Assembly (NCBI GenBank): GCA_050246635.1 | Contig: JBFWVR010000001.1 | Span: 496,001-560,000, forward strand | Direction: 5' to 3' | Source of the DNA: JBFWVR01 sp050246635 | GTDB taxonomy: Bacteria > Acidobacteriota > Vicinamibacteria > Vicinamibacterales > UBA2999 | DNA length: 64,000 nucleotides | Shown: in pieces, positions 58,220 through 64,000 of the stretch | Numbering within the stretch: the first letter of the stretch is position 1 | How the letters are laid out: the number at the start of each line of letters is the position of its first letter | Notes under the pieces: model-generated | Database searches by the model: none | What the model was told of the DNA's origin: nothing | Seen by the model: the letters and a program-made list of their open reading frames with translations, nothing else | Translations under genes and position numbers: made by a program

Positions 58220-58795
58220 ATGCGAAGAACGGTGAGGGCCGCCGGGGCGGCGATGATGCTCGCGGCGTCGGTGATGGTGGCGGCCTGTCAGAGCCCAACC
58301 GATCCGGACGACGTCGTGGACTACGACGAGGTGGTGGACGTGACCGTCTCTCCCAACCCCATCGTGGCCGACACGGACACCGGGGGCCGGACGTATCGGC
58401 TCGTCCGGGGCAACAACCAGCCCGATGACATCCTGCCGTACGACTGGCACGTCGTCTTCTCGCCCGTGGTGACCTTCAACAGCCAGGCAGACGACGATGA
58501 TGTGGACATCCAGTTCCCCGTGAAGCTGTCATCGACGGCGCTTGTCGTGAAGCAGGCCTCCGGCGGCATCGTGACGCCGCCCACCGGATCCGACACCGAG
58601 CACTACGAGTTCGTCACGCTCAGTGCGTCCGGGAACCAGTTCAGCGCGGCGGGGGCGGGTATCTCGATGGTCATCGAGGCGTGGTACGACCTGCCGAGCC
58701 TGCGCCGGGAGGCGGTCATCACGATGACGTTCACCTTCGTCGATGACGATGGTGTGGCGTTTCAGAAGGTGGCCGATCTCACGGTGGCGCCGTGA
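58220..58795 (+). CDS. Hypothetical lipoprotein
   Basis: A 191-residue protein with a lipobox: AASVMVAAC with the lipid Cys at about residue 23. The mature part is acidic (PDDVVDYDEVVDVTVSP, SQADDDDVDIQFPV) and beta-rich with no known motif. ATG 58220 is behind a strong CAGGAGGA site. It follows the BamA-like gene by 75 bases and may be co-transcribed. Function unknown. Confidence 0.85.
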   Translation: MRRTVRAAGAAMMLAASVMVAACQSPTDPDDVVDYDEVVDVTVSPNPIVADTDTGGRTYRLVRGNNQPDDILPYDWHVVFSPVVTFNSQADDDDVDIQFPVKLSSTALVVKQASGGIVTPPTGSDTEHYEFVTLSASGNQFSAAGAGISMVIEAWYDLPSLRREAVITMTFTFVDDDGVAFQKVADLTVAP

Positions 58796-58858
58796 CGGCC
58801 CGGGCGGACGCGGGCGTCCCGGGCGCCGCGGCCTGCCGCTGATCCGTGTGCCCGAGCC

Positions 58859-58969
58859 ACACTCCTGAGTGGCGCCGACGTGCATATCAGCCGTTGCCGG
58901 CAGAAGCTCGGGGAGGAGGGCCGCCGGATTCAGACGATACGAGGGGTCGGGCACGTGCTCGTCCCGGAT
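58859..58969 (+). pseudogene. Remnant of an OmpR/PhoB-type response regulator C-terminus
   Basis: In one forward frame this stretch reads ATLLSGADVHISRCRQKL, then GEEGRRIQTIRGVGHVLVPD, matching the final recognition helix and wing of OmpR-type winged-helix domains ('VDVHISRLRRKLG...RIxTVRGVGYxL'). The upstream part of the gene is missing: the preceding 60 bases belong to no domain and the lipoprotein gene ends at 58795. Most likely gene debris. The rest of the 312-base gap (58796-59107) is GC-rich with no other signal. Confidence 0.6.
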
Positions 58970-59107
58970 GGCCCCCCCGACGCCGCAGCGGGCGCCCACG
59001 GCCCGGCCAGGCGCCGGGAACGGGGGCCCGCCCCTGCGGGCCGGGGGGAGGACACACGACGGCCGGACCTGACGGGGCGGCCACCGTGTGCGACGGGGAC
59101 GTGCCGA

Positions 59108-59560
59108 TCAGGCCGGCGGGGCCGGGGGACGCGCCGCCGGCATCTCCACCGTGCCCTTCAGGTAGGCGCCGTCCATCACCGTGAGGCGCGGCGCCTTCGC
59201 CGTGCCCTCCAGACGGGCCGTTCCGCTCAGGACGAGGCCCTCGAGCGCTTCCACATCACCCGTCACCCGCCCGAAGATCACGACGCGCCTGGCGACGATC
59301 GTCGCCTGCACCCGGCCCTTCTGCCCGACGGTCACGGTGTGCCCGGGCAGGTCGATCCGGCCCTCCACGAGGCCGTCGACGACGACGTCCTCCTGGGCCG
59401 TCAATTCGCCCTTCAGGACGATCGATCCCCCGATGCCCATCGCGGGCGCGGCCGGCATGGTGCCCTCGAGCGCGGCGGGCGGGGCAGGGGCGGCCGGCGT
59501 CGGCCCTCCGGGGGCGGGCGCCGGTGGGGCCGGTGCCACGGACTCGTCACGCTTCCACAT
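59108..59560 (-). CDS. Bactofilin (polymer-forming cytoskeletal protein)
   Basis: A 150-residue bactofilin. The Pro/Ala-rich N-terminal tail (about residues 1-38) leads to a right-handed beta-helix domain, residues about 42-140: SIVLKGELTAQEDVVVDGLVEGRIDLPGHTVTVGQKGRVQATIVARRVVIFGRVTGDVEALEGLVLSGTARLEGTAKAPRLTV. Bactofilins polymerise without nucleotide and affect cell shape or stalk formation. ATG 59560 precedes MWKRDE. No partner M23 peptidase gene is adjacent. Confidence 0.92.
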   Translation of the reverse strand: MWKRDESVAPAPPAPAPGGPTPAAPAPPAALEGTMPAAPAMGIGGSIVLKGELTAQEDVVVDGLVEGRIDLPGHTVTVGQKGRVQATIVARRVVIFGRVTGDVEALEGLVLSGTARLEGTAKAPRLTVMDGAYLKGTVEMPAARPPAPPA

Positions 59561-59692
59561 CAGTCCTCCTCGTGCAGTTGGGCTGCAGTCTGCACGAACA
59601 GGGTAACGGCCATGCGTCGGCGAGGGAAGAGGGGCCGAAGTGAGACGTGGCGGGACGGGGCCGCGGCGAGCGGGGCCGCGGCCCGCCCGCGG

Positions 59693-59950
59693 CTAATGAT
59701 GACCGCCGGGATCCCGGGTGGGATGGTTGCGCATGTCGTCGGCGAGGTGCGCGCGCGACTCGACCTCAGACAGCCGGCCGCTCGCATGGACCGAGGCGGC
59801 GCGGAGCACACGCTCGCGCTCTGCGACCGGCAACCGGTCGAGACGAGCCCGGTCGTAGCCGCGTTTCCGCAGGTAGTCATCGATGAGCGAGCGCTCGAGT
59901 TGCCCGAGCGGCGCTCGCGACGGGGAGGTCTCGTTCAGTGGAGTCTCCAT
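59693..59950 (-). CDS. Small hypothetical protein
   Basis: An 85-residue, helical, highly charged protein: METPLNETSPSRAPLGQLERSLIDDYLRKRGYDRARLDRLPVAERERVLRAASVHASGRLSEVESRAHL. A strong GGAGG lies ahead of ATG 59950. The coding bias is consistent with a real gene. No family recognised. Confidence 0.6.
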   Translation of the reverse strand: METPLNETSPSRAPLGQLERSLIDDYLRKRGYDRARLDRLPVAERERVLRAASVHASGRLSEVESRAHLADDMRNHPTRDPGGHH

Positions 59951-60281
59951 GGCCTGACCTCCGGCTCCGGTGATATCAGCAAAGCCCGGACCAGGCACTT
60001 CGGCGTGAATGCCGTGGCAAGCCCGAGGCGGAGGGGCGGTCGCCGGAGGGATCTGGCGTGGACCCGCAGGCGTGCGCGGCATTCCGGCACGCGACCGCCG
60101 GCCCTGCCCTGGTTGGATGCTGGTCGCGCCGAGCCGCGTGCGGTGTGTATCGATGAAGCAACAATCCGGGGGGAACGGGGCGGCGTAAAAGGAGGGATGC
60201 GGAGGCGTTCCCGTGGACGTCCGGGGAGACGTCCGAACCGTCGGGATACCGACCGGGTCGTCGGCGCCAGGGCCGTGGGCG
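59951..60281. other. Intergenic region with no assigned function
   Basis: About 330 bases with no convincing gene on either strand. Small palindromes such as GGACGTCCGGGGAGACGTCC (60210-60229) are present. It may hold the promoter of the 85-residue gene at 59693-59950, but no clear -10/-35 pair is visible. Confidence 0.5.
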
Positions 60282-60428
60282 TCAGGCTGACCGGCGGGCG
60301 GCGCGCCAGGCGGCCCAGAGCCCGAAGCCGAGACGCCGCGCGTCACGATAGACGCGCCACTGCAGCGCCAGACGCGTGAAGAGGCCGTGACGCCGGGACA
60401 GTCGAATTGAACGAGCCGAACTCGCCAT
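60282..60428 (-). CDS. Possible 48-residue protein
   Basis: A short frame reading MASSARSIRLSRRHGLFTRL, then ALQWRVYRDARRLGFGLWAA, ending in WRAARRSA. It is basic and amphipathic, with a plausible codon use. No ribosome site is visible at ATG 60428 and the assignment is uncertain; it could be a shadow of unannotated sequence. Confidence 0.3.
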   Translation of the reverse strand: MASSARSIRLSRRHGLFTRLALQWRVYRDARRLGFGLWAAWRAARRSA

Positions 60429-60602
60429 GGAGGACTTCGCCTGTTCAGGTTCGGGCGACTGACCGATCAGTCGCCGCCAGTGTACCAAAGAGACACGGGC
60501 GTGCGATCGTTTATTACAAGGAAGGTGCCATTTCGGCAGGGCGCCGATTCGTCCAAGACCTCCGGCGTGCAGCCCGGGTAGGCTGAAGGAAAGGAGGCAG
60601 TC

Positions 60603-61400
60603 ATGACGGTCGAGGTCAACCAGCATCTGTTCCCCGTCCTGCGCTATCCGGACGCCCGCGCGGCGCTCGAGTGGCTGGTCCGGTGCTGTCGGGGGGAGGT
60701 CCGCTCCGAACACGCCGGTCCCGATGGCGCCATCGTGCATGCCGAGGTCGCGGTGGGACCGAGCATCGTCGCCGTGAGCGAAACGGCGGATGCCCGTGAC
60801 GACAATCCCTGGTCGGCGGTGCGATCGGGCATGTACGTGCGCGTGAGCGATCTGACACGCCATCACGATCGCGCAACGCGCGCCGGCGTCGAGATCGTCT
60901 CGCCGCTCAAGGACACGCCCTACGGCACGCGCGAGTACACCGCGCGGGACGTGGGCGGCCACCTGTGGGCGTTCGGCACCTACGACATGGGCGCGGTCCC
61001 GGCGGAGGGTTCGCCCAACCTGTTCGTCGGGCTCCGGTACCCGGACGGCCGCGCCGCCATCCGGCAGCTCACCGAGGGCTTCGGGTTCGAGACGACCCTG
61101 GAGGTGCCCGCGGACGCCGGCGGCGTGGCGCACGCCGAACTCACGTACGGCGGCGGCGTCGTGATGCTGGGCGACCAGCCGAAGGCGGACGGCCCGTACG
61201 CGGGACTGACCTACAGCCTCGCCGTCAAGATCGACTATCCGGACGAGGACTTCGCACGCATGCGGGACGCGGGCGCCGACATCGTCCAGGAGCCGAAGGA
61301 CACGCCCTACGGCGCGCGCGGCTTCCTGGTCCGCGACCCCGGGGGCTTCATCTGGGGCTTCAGCACCTACCGTCCGAACACCGTGCCCGGTGTGGGGTAA
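60603..61400 (+). CDS. Double VOC-superfamily protein
   Basis: A 265-residue protein made of two glyoxalase-like VOC domains, about residues 1-130 and 138-260. Both show the paired pattern 'LRYPDxRAAIxxL', and end 'PKDTPYGxRxFxVRDPGGxxWxFxTY'. The internal duplication is clear: KDTPYGTREYTARDVGGHLW against KDTPYGARGFLVRDPGGFIW. ATG 60603 follows AAGGAGGCAGTC, a strong site. Such double-domain proteins often detoxify aldehydes or sequester drugs; substrate unknown. Confidence 0.9.
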   Translation: MTVEVNQHLFPVLRYPDARAALEWLVRCCRGEVRSEHAGPDGAIVHAEVAVGPSIVAVSETADARDDNPWSAVRSGMYVRVSDLTRHHDRATRAGVEIVSPLKDTPYGTREYTARDVGGHLWAFGTYDMGAVPAEGSPNLFVGLRYPDGRAAIRQLTEGFGFETTLEVPADAGGVAHAELTYGGGVVMLGDQPKADGPYAGLTYSLAVKIDYPDEDFARMRDAGADIVQEPKDTPYGARGFLVRDPGGFIWGFSTYRPNTVPGVG

Positions 61401-61598
61401 GCCGGGCGGCCAACGGCGCCTGCACGTCCGGCGCTCGACGCAAGGGTCGCGTTTCGCCGTCCTGGGGGAACCGGGCCGCCGGTTCTCCGTCAGCGAACGC
61501 CGCGCGGGGCTGCGACCGGAGCCACGGTGTGGGTCGGTGTTGGCGTGACCGTTGCAATCCTCCCGGCAGCGACCATGGACGGTCGCGGGGAGGCGGCC

Positions 61599-61817
61599 AT
61601 GACGACGCATGGCGCACCGGGCAAGCACGTTGCGTGGCACGACCTGGTGCGGGGCGAGTACCTCGCCATGCCGGGACTGGCGCTCACCACCGCGCAACTG
61701 GCGCGTCTGCTGGGCGGGCCGCGCGACGTCCTGGTGCCGGTGCTCGACGAGCTGGTCGAGCGCGGGTTCCTGGAGCGGCGCGGGGAGTTGTTCGTGCGGG
61801 CGGGTTCATCGCGCTAG
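61599..61817 (+). CDS. Small winged-helix-like protein
   Basis: A 72-residue protein with the core LALTTAQLARLLGGPRDVLVPVLDELVERGFLERRGELFVRA, a likely winged helix-turn-helix fold. It may be a small DNA-binding protein. GGGGAGG precedes ATG 61599. The frame is open upstream to 61527, but the internal ATG fits the ribosome site. No partner gene. Confidence 0.62.
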   Translation: MTTHGAPGKHVAWHDLVRGEYLAMPGLALTTAQLARLLGGPRDVLVPVLDELVERGFLERRGELFVRAGSSR

Positions 61818-61855
61818 CGCGTGATCGCCCGCCCCCGCCGGCTGAACCGCCGGGC

Positions 61856-62719
61856 TCAGGAGCCGCCGGCGGCAATCGCGGCAACGATCTTCTGGGCGGC
61901 CGGCAGGCTCACGCCACAGGCCGGATCATCCACCCGGCACCGCGCGACCGTGAGGCCGCACCCGCACGTACACGGATCGGTGTTGAGCTGTTCGAGCGCG
62001 CGGCTCCGCTGCTCCGGCGTGAGCGACGCGAGATCCACCCCTGGAATCTCGAGTGCCTGCGCGGCGTTGGCCAGCCCCACCGGTTTGCCGCCATCGACGT
62101 ACTCGATGGTGGCTGCGGTCTCGAGCCCCGCCAGCGCCCGCGTCTCCGCCTCGAAGGTCGCCGCGTCGTACAGGCCGATGTGCTTCTGCACGATGCGCAG
62201 CTCCGAATCCAGCACGAAGGACGTCGGCAGCGCGTACACCCCCTCGAACATCGTCTCGAACTCGGGCGTCGCCATCACGATCGGGTAGTTGATGCCGTGC
62301 TGGCTCGCAAACGCGCGCACGGCGTCGATGGAGCCTTCGTCCATGGAGATGCCGATGATCTGGAGGTGGTCCTTGTACTTCTCCTGGAGCGCGACGAACT
62401 GCGGAATTTCCTCGCGACAGGGTGGGCACCAGGTCGCCCAGAAGTTCACGATCGTCACCTTGCCGGCCAGCGACGCCGAGTCGATGACGGCACCGTCCAG
62501 CGTCTTCAAGGTGAACGCCGGCACGGCGCGCGGGTCCTTGAAGAACCGCACGCTCGTCACGCCGGGTGCGCCATCGGTGGGCGCGGCTGCCGCGTGGCTC
62601 GTGGCCGGGGCGGTCGCCTCGCCGGCGGTGGACGCACCGCCGCACGCGGCGGCAGCGAGGGTGAGCGCGACCGCGGTGGCCCGCAGGCACCAGGACGGAG
62701 GAATCTGGCCAGGAAGCAT
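61856..62719 (-). CDS. TlpA/redoxin-type thioredoxin-fold lipoprotein with cysteine-rich tail
   Basis: A 287-residue lipoprotein (lipobox LTLAAAAC, Cys26) with a thioredoxin-like TlpA domain, residues about 60-200: IVNFWATWCPPCREEIPQFVALQEKY contains the redox pair Cys98/Cys101 and YALPTSFVLDSELRIV the cis-Pro. The C-terminal tail (PCTCGCGLTVARCRVDDPAC) carries six cysteines and resembles a tail seen on similar acidobacterial proteins, possibly metal binding. It would act in disulfide or cytochrome c maturation at the outer face of the membrane. Confidence 0.9.
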   Translation of the reverse strand: MLPGQIPPSWCLRATAVALTLAAAACGGASTAGEATAPATSHAAAAPTDGAPGVTSVRFFKDPRAVPAFTLKTLDGAVIDSASLAGKVTIVNFWATWCPPCREEIPQFVALQEKYKDHLQIIGISMDEGSIDAVRAFASQHGINYPIVMATPEFETMFEGVYALPTSFVLDSELRIVQKHIGLYDAATFEAETRALAGLETAATIEYVDGGKPVGLANAAQALEIPGVDLASLTPEQRSRALEQLNTDPCTCGCGLTVARCRVDDPACGVSLPAAQKIVAAIAAGGS

Positions 62720-62776
62720 GCCGTAGGATACGCGACCTGGGGCGGGGCGTCACTCCACCTCGTCCATGGCGGACGC

Positions 62777-63208
62777 CTATTGATATTCGATCGTGATGCT
62801 GAAGGCGATGGGCTCCGTCAACGTGCCCAGGTCCCACAGCATCACGCAGTAGGTGCCGGCCTCGACCGCGTGGGAGAGCTGCGGCTCGCCTCCCGCCGGT
62901 GTCTCGAGCGACGAGTACACATGACAGTGGGCATCGTTGGTGTCCGGGATGCCAAACCCGAGGCCGACCACCGTGCCGGACGGCCCCGCCGCGGTCAGCG
63001 TCGCCGTGACGATTGCCGTGTCCGGAATGGGAAAGGCGCGGGAGGCCCGGCCCCCGACCGCGAGCTCACTCGAGAACGTCTGCGACTTGGGGGGCAACTC
63101 GTCGTCCGGCGACGTCGGGGTGGCGGCGCTGCCACTGCAGGCGCCAGCGAGGAGGGCGAGCCCCAGGAGCAGGGCACGCGAGAACGGAGCGGAAGGGACG
63201 GTGCTCAT
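62777..63208 (-). CDS. Lipoprotein, third of three tandem paralogues
   Basis: A 143-residue lipoprotein (lipobox LLGLALLAGAC) with a beta-sandwich-like body: FSSELAVGGRASRAFPIPDTAIVTATLTAAGPSGTVVGLGFGIPD and a closing HAVEAGTYCVMLWDLGTL. It overlaps the upstream paralogue by four bases (ATGA). The build resembles bacterial pre-peptidase C-terminal (PPC-type) domains. TPTSPDDE follows the lipid anchor. Function unknown; probably surface- or periplasm-exposed. Confidence 0.8.
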   Translation of the reverse strand: MSTVPSAPFSRALLLGLALLAGACSGSAATPTSPDDELPPKSQTFSSELAVGGRASRAFPIPDTAIVTATLTAAGPSGTVVGLGFGIPDTNDAHCHVYSSLETPAGGEPQLSHAVEAGTYCVMLWDLGTLTEPIAFSITIEYQ

Positions 63209-63627
63209 GGGTGCGTCAGGCGTACGGCGAAGTCCACCGGGCGTGCCAGCGCGCCGGGGTCGGAGACCCGGACGCAGAGCGTCGCCGGGTTCGTGAAGTA
63301 CTGCAAGGCGGTCGCGAGGGCCGCCCGCACCGTCGCGGTGTCGTCGTCGCCGACCGCGCAGCCCGTGCCAGAGGGGACTCCGACACCAATCGTGAGGCGA
63401 TCGCCGGTCGGCGTCGTGCCGTCGGCGACGCTGGCCAGCATCACGGCGACCGTGCCGGGGTTCAGCGTCGTGAACGAGTAGTAGCGGAACGCCCCGGGAG
63501 CGAGCTGCCCCACAAAGACTTCCGTGGTGAGTGTCACTGCGCTCGGGCCGGTCGGCGAGACGGCGTTGCCGGAGCAGGCCGCCGTCCAGAGCGCGAGGGC
63601 GAGCAGGAAGCCGACCCGGCGGGTCAT
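63205..63627 (-). CDS. Lipoprotein, second of three tandem paralogues
   Basis: A 140-residue lipoprotein (lipobox ALALWTAAC, Cys18) with the same body plan: TEVFVGQLAPGAFRYYSFTTLNPGTVAVMLASV, GVGVPSGTGCAVGDD and a closing ATLCVRVSDPGALARPVDFAVRL. Overlaps both neighbours by four bases, so the three genes are translationally coupled. Role unknown. Confidence 0.82.
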   Translation of the reverse strand: MTRRVGFLLALALWTAACSGNAVSPTGPSAVTLTTEVFVGQLAPGAFRYYSFTTLNPGTVAVMLASVADGTTPTGDRLTIGVGVPSGTGCAVGDDDTATVRAALATALQYFTNPATLCVRVSDPGALARPVDFAVRLTHP

Positions 63628-64000
63628 GGGTGGGCGATGACCACGGTGAACGGCGCCGCGGCCCCGAGGTTGCCGATGTCGGCCACGCGCACGCAGTACA
63701 CCCCTTCGGCATAGGTGCCGGTGAGCTGGGCGACGTCCTCGCCGCCGGCTTGTGTGTTGATCGATGTCGCCGTCGCGCAGTCCTCCCCGCTCGGCGTGCC
63801 AAGGCCCATCCCGACCCAGGTTGTGGACGGCACGGCCGCCGTGCCGCCGATGCTCGTCAGCGTGACGTTGACGGTGCCGTTCTCGCCGACCGTGAAGGCG
63901 TAGAACGCCGACCCCCCGGGCGTGAGGGTGCCGGCGAAGGTCTCCGTGATGCTGGGGTCTGCGACGGAATCGGTGGTGTCGTCCGGAGACGTGGGGGTGT
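63624..64000 (-). CDS. Lipoprotein-type paralogue, N-terminus beyond the window (partial)
   Basis: The C-terminal 125 residues of a third paralogue, running off the right edge: TPTSPDDTTDSVADPSITETF, AGTLTPGGSAFYAFTVGENG, TVNVTLTSI, GMGLGTPSGEDC and EGVYCVRVADIGNLGAAAPFTVVI. The same body plan as the two downstream genes. Its stop overlaps the next start by four bases. The signal peptide is outside the window; lipoprotein status is inferred from its paralogues. Confidence 0.8.
   Translation of the reverse strand, partial: TPTSPDDTTDSVADPSITETFAGTLTPGGSAFYAFTVGENGTVNVTLTSIGGTAAVPSTTWVGMGLGTPSGEDCATATSINTQAGGEDVAQLTGTYAEGVYCVRVADIGNLGAAAPFTVVIAHP

Overview
High-GC chromosomal DNA, very probably from a soil-type Acidobacteriota, most likely class Vicinamibacteria. 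This is inferred from protein families and not from a marker gene. The pointers are an ADOP-type duplicated permease plus a decayed second copy, an Oar-like TonB-dependent receptor with an N-terminal carboxypeptidase-regulatory-like domain, an imuA-imuB-dnaE2 mutasome, a Cys-rich-tailed TlpA lipoprotein, and frequent GTG starts. No phage, integrase, IS transposase, CRISPR array or rRNA was seen. There is one tRNA, an initiator tRNA-fMet.

Layout. 1-5.3 kb: small accessory enzymes and regulators (DUF885 end, AraC, DinB, DUF4256, methyltransferase, two RibD_C reductases). 5.4-17.2 kb: an exported protein behind a promoter with an internal operator-like palindrome, a hydrolase, the ADOP permease, a VOC protein, a flavin monooxygenase/YCII/membrane-protein operon divergent from a MocR regulator, and an MFS exporter. 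17.3-24.3 kb: the SOS-type mutasome imuA-imuB-dnaE2, with repeat arrays between the genes and in frame inside imuB and dnaE2. 24.5-31.8 kb: a secreted metallo-beta-lactamase-fold protein, a MerR regulator, a small protein behind a sigma-28-like promoter, a SulP transporter, a radical SAM protein and an exported triple-RidA protein. 32.0-36.9 kb: a second sigma-28-like promoter driving a small protein, an HDOD protein and an ATPase-less PAS/HisKA protein, then a SET methyltransferase overlapping a transpeptidase-SpoIID-HExxH fusion. 37.4-43.5 kb: a DUF1175/alpha-2-macroglobulin/membrane-protein operon (yfaT-yfaS type). 43.7-49.6 kb: a short histidine-kinase-like protein, two arsenosugar-type glycosyltransferases flanking msrPQ, tRNA-fMet, an SDR and a RelE/XRE toxin-antitoxin pair. 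49.7-64 kb: ADOP pseudogene, large TonB-dependent receptor with a clear terminator, ECF sigma factor, small beta-barrel, BamA paralogue, lipoprotein, remnant of an OmpR-type regulator, bactofilin, double-VOC protein, TlpA-like lipoprotein and three tandem overlapping paralogous lipoproteins running off the edge.

The most striking feature is the density of short-word repeats. At least four word families (CACGGA-, CACAGATG-, CACGAAG- and GTGCGGCACGGAG-type), often as facing inverted arrays, occupy nearly every longer intergenic gap, and GGGGACTGTCCCC palindromes form REP/REPIN-like units. The arrays also enter reading frames: imuB, dnaE2 and the signal peptide of the metallo-beta-lactamase-fold protein. 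Other points worth attention are two matching sigma-28-like promoters with no flagellar gene in view, the three-module peptidoglycan/protease fusion, and the exported three-domain RidA protein.
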